Positions 1 through 12,105 of a DNA stretch of 64,000 nucleotides are shown in pieces; within the stretch, counting starts at the first letter, position 1; the number at the start of each line of letters is the position of its first letter. The notes under the pieces were generated by a model. The model saw only the letters and a program-made list of their open reading frames with translations, made no database searches and was not told where the DNA came from. The DNA comes from Gnetum montanum (Eukaryota; Streptophyta; Gnetopsida; Gnetales; Gnetaceae), in NCBI GenBank assembly GCA_015680685.1, contig MNCI01025343.1, positions 272,481 to 336,480 on the forward strand. Direction: 5' to 3'. Both the position numbers and the translations under genes were made by a program.

Positions 1-13
1 AGGTGACCATTGG

Positions 14-996
14 TGATGAATTGTGGTTTGCCAGGTGCTGATATCAGACTCTTGTTAACCAGGTGCTGATATCGGAGCCCTGTTATCTGATGAGTCTTGA
101 TATCGGACCCCTGTTATCAGACCCTCGATATCAGGGCTGTGTTAACTAGGCCGCATATATGGGGACACCCGTATACACGGTCGTGTTGACACGGCCCCAT
201 CGATGCATCCACCCATGCGTCGACGTAGCCCTGCTTACGCAAAGTTTATTTTTAGCTATAAGTAAGCGTGCACCCACCACACTTAGGCATCTTTGGGCGT
301 AATTGTAGGGAAGCTCTTGCAGTTTGTTTTCATAGGAGTTAGACTATTTTCCCAAGTGCATGCCTGTAGTGTGATGCTTGTAATTGTACAGAACCTTTAT
401 TTGAGTGTGATGTACTTGGACACACACATGATCGGCAATAAAGATCGAGATTACTTCATCATTGCAGCATTCACTTAGTTTTAATTATTTAATTATTATT
501 GTTATTTATTATTTTCATGGTTAATATTTCTTTACCATCATTTACTATTCTTCTTGTTAACTACGGAATGAGTACGACTTAATCACGAGCATTTAAGTGT
601 GACTACTTGGTAACCTAGTAACGTACCTAGGATCTACGCTTGGTAATCCCAGTAGTAGTCGTGCACGAGGTCCAAGATGTGTATAGATGATTAAGGAACA
701 GATGCTCATTGCAATTAGGCTAGCGTAGACTTCATTTCCTGTTACTTATTAGTTTAATCAAGATTATTTTCCATTGTCTCTAGGAGTAGCACTAGTTTAG
801 GATCACATCATATGCCTCACTCTGGACTAAACCATACATGATAAAGCAAATACTAGTCCAAGTTGGAAGATAGTGAACTGTGATCAATGTGTAACTATCT
901 AGATACCACAACTAGCTTGTCCACGGAATTCGACTGGATTGTGCATGAAAGCTCGTATTTGTATGGTTGAGTGTAGGGGTACCTCGTCACTCATCA
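14..996 (+). mobile_element. Solo LTR, Athila-like family (E)
   Basis: A complete LTR begins TGATGAATT and ends CTCATCA. It is flanked by the perfect 5-bp duplication ATTGG at 9-13 and 997-1001. No primer-binding site follows and no internal region is attached, so it is a solo LTR left by LTR-LTR recombination. The 3' half matches the LTRs of element A (for example the stretch around GAGTGTAGGGGTACC at 970-984) and the LTR at 63583. The first 150 bases are packed with GATATC-type palindromes. A weak TATA-like box (GCTATAAG) lies near 255. Confidence 0.9.
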
Positions 997-1001
997 ATTG
1001 G

Positions 1002-3025
1002 GGATTTGACCTAAGGTATTTTTACTCATGCATTAAAGGTCATATCAGAATTAATAAATGTTTTTTTTGTTTCTTTAATTTTTCAACTTTTTGTTTTCTA
1101 GTTTTTCACCTTTTAATTTATTGTTTTATCTTTTTGTCTTTTTATCTTTTTATGAGTAATCTCATCTATGAATAAAACACTCATGTGACTCATTAGTTGA
1201 GGTGTTATTCTATGCTATCAAGTCTTAGGTGATTAATTATTTGAACAGCGAGCCGATCACATCCACCCAACCATTCTATTAATAAGAGGTTCTACTCTGG
1301 GTACAATGATATTCTTGACATCATTAAAACTTAAAAGTAATTTTGTGCTCATTATGCCTAGAGCGAAGAAGGATGGACTAAGAGGGAATGGCTTGGGTGT
1401 GACATCAAGGGGACTTATGGATTCTCTTTGGTGACATCTATAGGTGCTATCATGTAGCTTGGTTGTACTAAGATCCTTGTAGATCTAACGGAAAATGGGA
1501 GTAAGAGTATTAAAGGCATGCAATAGAGAACCTAACGCTATTCTAAGGGGGTCCCACAAGAAAGACATGCACGCCTGAAGGTAGGTGGCTTCTTTGGATT
1601 AAGTACTTCATAAAAAAAAAGAGCAAGAAGAGTATGCCAAAGCGGCCACAAAGAAAAAAAGAAGAAGAAAAAGAAAAGATCAAGATCAAAATGCCGCAAA
1701 GAAATTCTGAATCACTCCTCCCTTGAACAAAATACCAAGTGATCGTACACCTTGCTATCATGGTGCTCTTATTGTTGTCTATCATTGGGAAAAAACAATG
1801 CAATGTCACTGATCAGAGGAATAGACTTGGTCCTAATTTTTGAGTGATAGGTTAATGACACATTAATCATGCCTTACACTGAGAATTCATTGCGCCCTGA
1901 GTCAGTTACCTCATGTCCCAATCTCTGCAATCCCTTCTACAATTTGTCTCATCTCGCTATTCATGTAATTGTGACTTGTGTCTTGTATAGCATTGAATTC
2001 ATATCTCATCACGATGGTATTAACATGTGTGTTTTTTTGCATCGGCATAGATTACATTTAACCCTTCTAGTACCTACAGACATTTTAAGGTGTGGTTATG
2101 CAAAAGCATTATAGGTTGGAACTTGCTTTGGGGAGGACCCACTTGCATGACTTTTGTAATTTCTACTTGTTGCACACCACCACATCATCTTATACCCTCC
2201 AAGTACTTCATTGTCAAATCTATTCTTTCCTTTGTCATCATTTTATCATACATTCCTCAAAACCAGGTCCTTTTATGTGTCACCTAAACAAACTAGGTCT
2301 GACATTAAACTTTTAGGGCCACTTCCTCGAAAAAATTTCTAACTCTAAAATCACATTAAGCAAAGAGTTCAACATTTATTAAAGGCAATGAGTAAGGTAT
2401 GAAATCATTGGACCTTTTCTCAATAACCTTACTAACAATTGATATTTATGTGATTATAGATGGCCCCTAAAAGAAGACAATAAGAAGGACCTTCTCAAGG
2501 TGTAATCGAATAGTTGTGGGGGTATGGCAGAGGCCAAGGACCTCATGCAGAACATGTAGAGCAGAAGGAACAATCATTCAACATTCATCATGGAACTCCT
2601 CTATCCTAGAAAATGGAGGAGGGGTCAGGGCCCAAGCCTATGAAGAGGAATGACAACTATTTGTGGCATGGCATGTCAAGGCCAATCAAGTGTTCCCTCA
2701 ACTCCTGTGTCCACGGAAAGTGCTGACTCCATCAAACATTGGAACATTAGTATGGACAGCTCATAATTCGTGGATAGAAGAAAAGAAATGTCAGGCACTT
2801 CTTCAATGGTATCAATCTTAGAAGCCTGGCGTGCAAAACAAAGGAAAGGCACCCATGGAGGAGCCACTACTACTGGGAACCCCATGAGTTCCAATAAATT
2901 CTGTAATTTTGTGTTTGTGTCCCAATTTTGTCATATCCACTGTGGCATGAATAAATTTCTAGTCAATCAATAATCCCATACCTATCCACTGTGTAATCAA
3001 TTGAGCTTGTTCCTCACTTTCTTTG
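1002..3025. other. Intergenic sequence, no gene recognised
   Basis: About 2 kb of AT-rich sequence. Open frames are short and match nothing I recognise. A purine-rich stretch (1610-1690, mostly A and G) and a broken frame starting ATGGCCCCTAAAAG at 2460 suggest decayed element internal sequence, but no domain can be named. Confidence 0.4.
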
Positions 3026-3847
3026 NNNNNNNNNNNNNNNNNNNNNNNNNNNNNNNNNNNNNNNNNNNNNNNNNNNNNNNNNNNNNNNNNNNNNNNNNNN
3101 NNNNNNNNNNNNNNNNNNNNNNNNNNNNNNNNNNNNNNNNNNNNNNNNNNNNNNNNNNNNNNNNNNNNNNNNNNNNNNNNNNNNNNNNNNNNNNNNNNNN
3201 NNNNNNNNNNNNNNNNNNNNNNNNNNNNNNNNNNNNNNNNNNNNNNNNNNNNNNNNNNNNNNNNNNNNNNNNNNNNNNNNNNNNNNNNNNNNNNNNNNNN
3301 NNNNNNNNNNNNNNNNNNNNNNNNNNNNNNNNNNNNNNNNNNNNNNNNNNNNNNNNNNNNNNNNNNNNNNNNNNNNNNNNNNNNNNNNNNNNNNNNNNNN
3401 NNNNNNNNNNNNNNNNNNNNNNNNNNNNNNNNNNNNNNNNNNNNNNNNNNNNNNNNNNNNNNNNNNNNNNNNNNNNNNNNNNNNNNNNNNNNNNNNNNNN
3501 NNNNNNNNNNNNNNNNNNNNNNNNNNNNNNNNNNNNNNNNNNNNNNNNNNNNNNNNNNNNNNNNNNNNNNNNNNNNNNNNNNNNNNNNNNNNNNNNNNNN
3601 NNNNNNNNNNNNNNNNNNNNNNNNNNNNNNNNNNNNNNNNNNNNNNNNNNNNNNNNNNNNNNNNNNNNNNNNNNNNNNNNNNNNNNNNNNNNNNNNNNNN
3701 NNNNNNNNNNNNNNNNNNNNNNNNNNNNNNNNNNNNNNNNNNNNNNNNNNNNNNNNNNNNNNNNNNNNNNNNNNNNNNNNNNNNNNNNNNNNNNNNNNNN
3801 NNNNNNNNNNNNNNNNNNNNNNNNNNNNNNNNNNNNNNNNNNNNNNN
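3026..3847. other. Assembly gap
   Basis: A run of 822 N. Any long open frame across this stretch is an artefact of the Ns. Confidence 0.99.
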
Positions 3848-4045
3848 GTGGAGTTGGTAAAGATAAATAACAAGCATTAGGTGAAGTAGGATAAGAAGAG
3901 GTTGGTCGATTGTAGGCCTAACCATGATGGTAGTGCTAGATAGCCTATAAGGAATAGATGTCAAAGGAAGATGATCCTAAGAAACACTCATAACATGATC
4001 CATATACATTATTATACATTAATAAAGCATTCTTTTCTTTCTTTT
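3848..4045 (+). repeat. Partial LTR of family H, plus orientation
   Basis: This stretch is similar to the reverse complement of about 5345-5530, inside the complete LTR at 5190-5756. Shared blocks include GGTAAAG at the left and AATAAAGCA followed by TCTTTTCTTT at the right. Similarity stops near 4045, and the left end is lost in the gap. It lies opposite to the 5190 copy, so the two are not the pair of one element. Confidence 0.6.
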
Positions 4046-5173
4046 AAATAATATTTTATTCCACCCTACCTTGGTGGTTGATGTGGTAATTCAATGGATG
4101 GTAGGACATGAGTTTAGTTTGGCTAAGGGAAGGTTCTAGGGTTGATTCTTGACATTAAAATTTTGAATTTTTTCCTTTTTTAAAAAAAATAAATATTAAT
4201 TAATTAATATTATAGCATGCATAACAAGAAAATTTAAATGATAATATCTCCTAAATCATAAGTCTAATCATGATGAAATTTATACCATTGGAATCATCTT
4301 GATGAGTACTATGCATTGGGCATAGTTTTTGGGTTCAAAAACTAATTTGTATTTTTAGGATTTGAAAGGACCAAAATAGCCGATTTTGTTGAACTAACTT
4401 TTCTATGCTAAATTATATGTAACATGATAACTTCTAGATGATTTACTATTTAATTATAAATGCTATACCAACTATTGGACATGAATATAACATATACCTT
4501 TATAATTTTTCAATTTTGATGTAGTCTTATTCTCTTAGATCATAGTTATTCCCTAGTAAGGTACTAAGGAGAATGTTAGTAAAGTAAGACATCATACTAC
4601 TATGAATTGGTTTCCCTATGGATCTCATGATAACAAGCCTTACTAGTTAAGTAGGAATAAGATAATCTTATGGTTATTTTGACCTTTCTTAAACTTACCA
4701 ATACACCTTCCTTAAACTTACTAATATAGGGGTTAGGTGGTTAGGGGTAGTAACTCTCAACTTAGGCCATAGTTACTAATCTTTTAGAAGGAACTTAACA
4801 ATGATCTTAATGAATTAATATTTCTAGTATTACTAAAAGATGGATAAAAGCTACTTGGACCAGTGTATCCTTATCTTACCAATGTCTCTTGTAGTTGATG
4901 AATATTGGTGAGGCATAATAAGACCTCTCTTTATCGATGATATCCATGAAAGTCTTTAACAAGAAATCTTTTTGGTTGAAGGGATCCATCTTGGGCACTA
5001 TGCACATTCATGGTTCTCTTGTAGATGTGTGGTCCATTATCCATGAAAATTTGGCTTACATGGATCATCTCAGATATGAGGTACATTTGGTGATGATCAC
5101 TGACTCTTCTTGGATCTTGGCTCCATGATTCATGGTTGATCATCAATTCTGAATGGCCCTTGGATTGTGGTTA
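4046..5173. other. No gene recognised; possible internal start of element H (minus)
   Basis: AT-rich sequence. If the LTR at 5190-5756 is the 5' LTR of a minus-strand element, the bases below 5187 are its leader. One 71-codon minus-strand frame (4931-5146) has no recognisable domain. I see no gag or pol motif. Confidence 0.3.
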
Positions 5174-5756
5174 GGTCTAATACCAAATGTGTCATCCCAT
5201 TCCTAGATGTCATAACAAATGTCAAATATTCATTATATTAGACATTATACATAAGAAGATAATGTGGCAAACATCAAATATGCGTAACATTCAACATTAT
5301 GCATAAAAAATAATAGGGAAAATACAATAGGATAAAGAAAAGATTGCTTTATTAATGTGGAATAATGTATCTAGGTCATGCTCTGAGTGTTCCTTGAGAT
5401 TATTTTCCTTTAGCATCTATTCCTTAGAGACTACTCAACCTTGCCACCATGGTTAGGCCTATAACTAGCTAGAAGGGATGGCTAGTCCTCTTCTTGTCCT
5501 GCTTCACCTAGAACTTGTTACTTGCCTTTACCAACTTTACAAATCCATGCTAATATGACCTCTGATGCCTGAGTATAAATACCTTATGTCAAACCTTCAA
5601 AGACCACCTTGAGAGACATGTTTGTTATTACAATGCATCCTTTTAGGTCTTAATTACAACTTCTCTTTTTGGTCTTATTATAATAGTCATAACACTTGTT
5701 ATAAGAGATACCATCTTTGTTATGCTATGAAATCATTTAGGAATGGGAACATGACA
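5174..5756 (-). mobile_element. LTR of family H with adjacent primer site
   Basis: The LTR (5190-5756) has TG/CA ends inside imperfect terminal inverted repeats: TGTCATCCCATTCCTA at the left, and the complement of AGGAATGGGAACATGACA at the right. On the minus strand it is followed within a few bases by TTTGGTATTAGACC (5174-5187), like an initiator-Met-type primer site (TGGTATCAGAGC). The 5-bp flanks do not match, so it is not a simple solo LTR. It truncates the copia LTR that begins just above it. Confidence 0.6.
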
Positions 5757-6600
5757 TCTGAGTTGCCAATCTCCCACATACAATCATCAATATGAATCCT
5801 CACTCGCACATAGAAATTAGAAATTTTTCAAAAGATCAAATGATTCAATCTAGATCTCAAGAGGTGATCGATATCTATTTTGATAATTGAAAACAAGAAG
5901 AGGAATGAAAAAAAAGATGTTTAGAGGATGAGCATGTATATCAAGGGAGTTTGTATAAATCACCAGAACCTCTTCAATAAGGGCTTCTTAGATGTGAACA
6001 ATGCTTGCTTGTCCTAAGCCTTTCTTGGCTGTATATTCTCTCATGAATCTCAAGGCCATATTTTATTAATGTTTTCATATAATAACTAGTCCTTGAGCTT
6101 TCTATTTTAATTTTTTTAGATATCATTCTCAAGGGGTCAATCTATCAAGCAATCCTTGTAAAGTGAGTAGTCTCAGCTTACTTAACATTGGTTAAAATTG
6201 GTCATCCCAAAAAGCGCATTTTTTCTATATTATCAAGTGTTAGTTTGGTTGACCTATTTGGAGGGTGGTTAACCTTGGTAGTGTATCTTTTCTTAACTAT
6301 TAAATATTACTAGAATTTGGATTAGTTGAAATATCAAGTATGTCATTTTTAGCTTGTAAAATTTTCTAGCTCTTAAGTCAATCAATCTATCTATAGGTTG
6401 GTCAACCTACAGAGTATGCATTTTGAAAAATAAATACTCCAATAGGTGGTTAGCTGAAGCATACAAAGGTGGACTTAACAAGTGTATCATAATAAATAAA
6501 AATTAGACAAATACCATTGTTAGGATGTGAAACCATGAACAACTTTATGAGACAAGTAATATGATGGAAAGATGTAGTAATTTTTCATTTCAAATCACCA
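5757..6600 (-). mobile_element. 3' LTR of copia element F (truncated)
   Basis: This stretch is homologous, in the same orientation, to 25806-26683, the 5' LTR of element F. Shared landmarks are the GTTGCCAATCTC block, the CTTGAG block near 6090, the region of GGTTGACC/GGTCAACC words, and CCATGAACAAC near 6530. The roughly 285 bases of U5/R side present in the 5' copy (25521-25805) are missing, replaced by the family H LTR. Confidence 0.7.
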
Positions 6601-8880
6601 AATATATGAACAATCTTGTTCTATTTGGACATGACAAAACACCTAAAATGGACAAAGCCAGAAGTAAGGAACATAAGTTTGTAAATCACAAAAAATACTA
6701 GGCATGAGCACCCCTAGTCAACTCAGGCTTCCCCTGAGCTTATAAAGCCCAAAAGAAAACATAATCAAAACAAAAAAAATTGTTCTCCACTAAAACAAAT
6801 AAGTAATTCTATCTAAGCTTCCCATACAAATTATGCACAAAAATAACACAAATAATGCATAAATAGATATAAACATATCTTCGCCTTGTTATCATGTCAA
6901 CTTGTAGATTAAGCACAAAGAAAACTATGTAAAAAAAATATTTTCTATCAAGTAATATTGAAGATGGAGTTAACACTTAAAATACAAGATTGAAATAAAT
7001 GGTATAGAAGGAAAATAATAATATAAATATGCATGGAAGGAAGTCAAAGATAAGCATAATAATATATATTATGTTAATCATAATAGTTTGAAACATAAGT
7101 ATAATCTTTTTCTCATGAAATTAAAGAGTTCTATTAGCTAAAAACACGTGAAGCATAATCAAAATTGACATATACGATACTGATAAAAGTCACCAGAATG
7201 ACATAGATGGAATTCAAAATTGGACAAAAAAGAGAAGATATACAACAAGATAACAAAGGGAAAATAGAAGAGAAGACTCTATCTTTCTCCTTCTCCTTCT
7301 TAGATCCATTGTCCTTAATACTTTTCTTCTCTTTAGTTATAATAACAACACCACTGGGACCTGCTTTTTCTTCTCATCAGAGTTGTCAACAGTAGAAGTA
7401 GTGGCAAATCTTCACTTTTGGAATCTTTAATGTCTTATGCAATCTTAACAATGGTGCTATACTTGAAATTATCTATGAAGCCCTTATGCTTGAGTGCCTT
7501 AATTAGATGCTTCTAGTTGTCATGGTGTCGGGCATTCATGTTCTTTATGAAATTTAGATTTTTGATAATATGTGTCATCATCAAGCTCTCTAGAGTTTCA
7601 TACTTAAATATTGATGGAGAAACATGTTCTTCTAGAATGTGAAGATTGATCCTCTTGAGAGTAGCACCATCATATGGTTGAGATCAAGGACATTCTATGT
7701 CATTCATCAAGACAAACATATTTATCCTCATAATCAATGTAGTGACTAGCATCCCAAATGGCAAACTCAAATGCCCATGTTCAATGGTATGATTCATTAA
7801 AGTATGCATAATGTACTATGGCCCATTGAGCTTTTATCACTTCATCATGCAAAAGAATGTATAGCAGTGCCTCCAAAACTTCATCATAATGTTCATTCTT
7901 TTGCATGAAATTTGCACTAAGAATGTGGGTTGGCAATCTAAACTTAGGGTTGAGATATTTTCACTTTACATTATGTAGGTATGTAAAATCATTGCCATAG
8001 AAGAGCTTCATCAATTGGGGTTTATCTACCAAATCCCCTAGGGCATTAATAGTAGGTGGAAACTTGCATAGCCCTTAGATAAACATTACAAGAAACTCAT
8101 TAATCACTATGCAGTTATCATAATTTTGTGCCCTAACACAAAGGTGATAAACTTGAGATTCTTCATTAGTTCCAAGTTGTAGAAGAAGAGGCACATAAGG
8201 CAAGGATAAATAATTTCATCTAAATGCAATAAGGAAAAGTAGTAAATCCTTTTAGAAAAAGTTTTTCACATAAAAAAGCCTCTTGAATTACAACCTTATC
8301 ACTTGTTCTCCTGCAACCATAGCCTACAATTCAAACCTTGGCCATTTTTCTTTACATGCTTTTCATGGAAAGAGATTTACACCTATTATGTCCTTTGATT
8401 TAGACTCATTGTCCCTATAAGAATCTTTCTTCAGATGAGACATGACACATGGTTAAGAGAATAATAATTTAACAAGATCTGTCATTGAAAAAGCTAACCT
8501 AGGAGAAGCATGTNCTTAACAGTAATTATTTTAAAAATTGGCTAGACTATAGGTAGGTCAACCTACTAAGATCTTGGTCGACCTTAACAGTAATTATTTT
8601 AAAAATTGGCTAGGCTATAGGTAGGTCAACCTATGAAAAGGAAGGTTGACCTTAAAATTGTAGCATTACAAAATAAAAATAAAAATAAAAATACTTGAAG
8701 AAATAGCTTAAAGCATAAGCAACAAATGAAAGAACTTATGAGAAAGTTTATGAAACACAAGAACAAATTTATAAATTAAATTAAACTCATTTTTTAGTAA
8801 AATAAGCCTATCTAAAGATGGATACTCAACCCACCTAGTACAAGTTGAGGTAGTTACATACCTAAATTAGTTGGAAAATG
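6601..8880 (-). pseudogene. 3' region of copia element F with degenerate third ORF
   Basis: This is the stretch between the RNase H end of F and its 3' LTR, the place where SIRE/Maximus-type copia elements carry a third, env-like ORF. On the minus strand a nearly open frame runs through roughly 8010-7650, broken by a few stops, with hydrophobic and helical character and no domain I can name. The rest is AT-rich and noncoding. A single N at 8514 lies beside a direct repeat (8515-8567 against 8583-8635). Confidence 0.4.
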
Positions 8881-8889
8881 GCCTAACAT

Positions 8890-10203
8890 CCAAACCCCAC
8901 TTAACTATGTAAAATTATGATGTAGGTAGAATCTTCATCATGATGTGTGCATGTTGTTCTTCTATTTAGATGTAGTCTATGAAAATGAATTTCTTTTGCA
9001 CCTAATCTTTGATAAAATAATATTTATCTTAATATGCTTGGTTTGGGAATATTTAACTTGGTTCTTTATGATATTAATGGTACTTTAACTGTCATAAGAT
9101 ATAGTTTATGTTTTGTGCTTTATTCCATAATCCTAAAGAGTTTAGTTCATCCACATGAGCTATTCACAACAACTCTGAATTGTAATATATTTAGTCTTAG
9201 CTATTGAGATCAATGTAGAAGTTTCTTCTTGCTCGTCCAAGTGATATAATAAATTTCAAGAAAGTAACAGCTTCCACTTATGCTTTTTCAATTCTCCACA
9301 CATCCTACCCAATCTACATCATTATATCCAACAAGATCATGACATGTGTACTTTGGATACTGAAACACTTAAGTGATTCTTTTAGAAAAGATTGATGCCT
9401 AGCAAATATGCAACCATTTAACATAATGTCACATCTACTTGTTGTGAGATATAGTAAGCTACCTATCATACCTTGGTATGCTTTCCATCTACTATTTTGT
9501 GGTTATCGTTATTTGAGATTTTTAATTAAGAGCTCATTAGGATTTCTATTTTCTTCTTTCATTTTGAACTTTTTCAAGATGTTCTCGACATACTTACTTT
9601 AAGTGATAAAGATCTCATTCTTCATTTGATTGATTTGTAGTCCAAGATAGAAAGATAGTTCTCCCATTTAGCTCGTATTAAATTCACCCTTCATGAGACT
9701 TTCAAAATTCTTACACATGGATTCATTAGTAACATTAAAAATGATAGCATCTACAGATATTTAGATAATTAAAATATCTTTATGTTTCTTGGCAATAAAT
9801 AAGGTAGCATCTACCGAGCCTTTAATAAAGCCATGATTAATCAAATATGATGCGAGTCTATCATACCAGGCCCTAGGAGCTTGTTTTAGATTAGATAATG
9901 CTTTTCTAAGCTTAAAAAGATGATCAGGATAAATAACATTAGTAAAGTTAGTTGGTTGCTCAATATATGTCTCTTCCAAAATGTAACCATTTAGAAAAGA
10001 ACTTTGACATTCATTAGAAGAGTTTTATGTTCATGCATAGGGAACATAAGTAATATCCTTATTGACTCTAATCTAGCTACAGGTGCGAACATTTCATTGT
10101 AATTGATATTTTCTTATTGTTTATATCTTTATGCTCCTAATCTAGCCTTGTTTCTAATAATTCCATCATCTTTGTTTTGCTTATTCTTGAAGACATATTT
10201 GTT
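8890..10203 (-). pseudogene. Copia element F: RT (C-terminal part) and RNase H, decayed
   Basis: Read on the minus strand, this is a Ty1/copia reverse transcriptase. It starts KYVFKNK (about 10203), then gives RNKARL, the FAPVARLE block, and at 9979-9761 a clean frame containing LKQAPRAWYDRL. The YVDD site near 9745 reads SVDA, so a catalytic aspartate is lost. Further down come the GELSFYLGLQI block and a decayed RNase H ending in a FIKD and VQKK region. There are many stops and frameshifts. The N-terminal RT and integrase are displaced to 14386-15136 and 23919-24240 by two insertions. Confidence 0.85.
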
Positions 10204-10699
10204 GGCAATCATTTGGGACCGCCAATGTTAGCCTTCAGGTCTTGTGACCTGGATCACAGAAAACCAAGATATTCCTTCAAACTTGGGTTTAGGTGCTTGT
10301 TGGTCTTTGGCAACACCAAGGTCCAGATACATCAAAATAAACTTAGTGGTAACAGAGAGAACTAATCATAGATTTGTATTTGCTATTATGAATTTCGAGA
10401 TGGCTGGGTTTGTATATGAAATTGGAATTGGCTATTATAAATGAAATTCAACTAACTTTGTTGAATACTATGAGTCATTAAAGGTTCCTATTTTATCAAG
10501 TCACTTAGTCTATATAGTCCCTATAGTATGTTACTTGAAACAAATAAGATTTTACCAAAATGTTGAAGCACAATTCTGCAGAAATCTACTTCTAATTTCC
10601 CTTAGAATGAAAGTTCTACAAGAAAACTAGAAATAGAGTGAGATTCAATGGAATTTAAAAAGAGAAGAATAAAAGAAAGTAAATCTATGTGAAATCTCA

Positions 10700-11400
10700 A
10701 ACATTTAGGCGAGATAAATTAAACATGATGAAACACTTCACAATAAGGTTATTCTAGTTCAATCTAAGTATTACGAATTGTCCAAACCCTTTGAGCTCAA
10801 CAAGCAATTTCGTAAAACACAATCTTATTAAACTACCAAAATGCTTTGTAAACAACGAAGTAGAAGATTTTATTTGGCTAGTTAATATCAAGAATTGCAA
10901 ACAATAGAGCTAATAGAAAAAATTTGACAATTTTAAGATTGAAATATCAAGGCAATAAACTTTTAAAAAATAAAGCTATTTCAAATCAGCTCAAAGTATC
11001 AAAGATTTTTCTAGATCCTCTAGACTCAAATAGGCAATTTCATAAAGACATACTATTAACTTGTTCAAGATGCTTTTTAAAGATAACATAAGATCTTATA
11101 TGGCAACCAAATAGAAGACTTGAATTGCACAAAAATAGAGTTATAAGAGCAATCTAGAAAATCCCAAAATTAAATGCCAAGAACAATACTATCTAAACCA
11201 TTAGCTAAGCAACTAAGACAAAATGAGAAGAAAAGAACTCATAGGATTAAAACAAAGAAATTGAATTAATGCCTTTAGCAAGTCATGCTTTACAATCTTC
11301 AATATATTTCTTCCAAGTTTCTCCTCCCCAAAATTCTTCTCTCTTTAATTCTACCCTTGAAGCTCTTTTTATAGTGGCTTTTGGTTAGAAATATCTAGGG
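10700..11400 (-). repeat. Diverged tandem repeat with minus-strand TATA box
   Basis: Two diverged copies of a unit of about 230 bp can be aligned, beginning near 10790 and 11025. Shared blocks are CAATTT(C)(G/A)TAAA, AGATGCTTT or AATGCTTT, and GAATTGCA. At about 11365-11372 the minus strand reads CACTATAAAAAG, a good TATA box, followed by a GA-rich leader. This looks like part of an LTR or promoter block inside the captured-gene insertion. I could not place its ends. Confidence 0.4.
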
Positions 11401-11649
11401 GATTTACTCATAACCACTATAAGAAGTTATAATTTCTATAGGAAGTGATTAGAAAAATTCAAGCCATAGTTGGCAAGTGTCTTCTTGGTAATAGGAAATT
11501 AAAATTAATTACAAATGTCATAGAGTTTTAGTTATAACTTCTATGGGAAATTTGAACTCCTATAGAAAATAAAGTTATATTTGCCAAATGGCCCATTCAC
11601 AGGACATTAAATAACTAACCTTATGAATTTTCTATCTTCTGTTATATAT

Positions 11650-11925
11650 ATATAAACATCATAATAATCATCCATACTGTTGACGTCAAAGAAGACGGTG
11701 TTGTGATTGGCGTAGCAGTCGTTGGGATCGATGCCCTCAAAGTGCTGCAAGAACTGCACGTAACAGATGTGGTCGCTACCATGGTCCATCATGAAGCACA
11801 TTGCTTCGCGGATCGCCTACCAGTTGTATATGTAGTGGTCGTAGTCCAGGTTCAGTACGAAGGTCCCATTGATGAGCATGGTTGACGCATGGGGTCGTCT
11901 GGGGGACACTCCCTGAATCTCTTGA
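11650..11925 (-). pseudogene. Cellulose synthase-like D (CslD) gene fragment
   Basis: The minus strand encodes FVLNLDYDHYIYN, then [32 protein letters not shown] and TVFFDVN. This is the conserved glycosyltransferase-2 region of plant cellulose synthase and CslD proteins around the second catalytic aspartate motif. CslD-type features are CFMMD(R)GGD-like spacing and FEGIDP(S)DRYANHN. The canonical NLDCDHY reads NLDYDHY, and one stop replaces a codon before AIRE. Similarity stops abruptly after FFDVN, as expected at a captured exon edge. About 90 of the usual 1,000-plus residues are present, so it is not functional. The base composition is GC-richer than the flanks. Confidence 0.85.
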
Positions 11926-12105
11926 GAGTGCTCATCTTCTCACGGGCATTGTAAGCATTGCAATAGTAATTGATGGTTGGAAACACAGTAACACAAACAC
12001 AAAAGAGTTGAAACAGAGCTACCCAAAGCTAATTCCATCAAGTTGGGGCAATCAACTATGGATGAAGCGGTTCTAAACGTGATAAAGACATATTTCCCTG
12101 GTAAA

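Noticed and set aside
2959-3964. Long open frames on both strands across the first gap
   Set aside because: They consist almost wholly of N and carry no real codons.
5190-5756. MITE or TIR DNA transposon
   Set aside because: The terminal inverted repeats fit, but a primer-site-like sequence adjoins one end and the flanks show no duplication, so an LTR is the better reading.
11703-12076. Plus-strand frames over the CslD fragment
   Set aside because: Shadows of the minus-strand CslD reading, which has clear family motifs.
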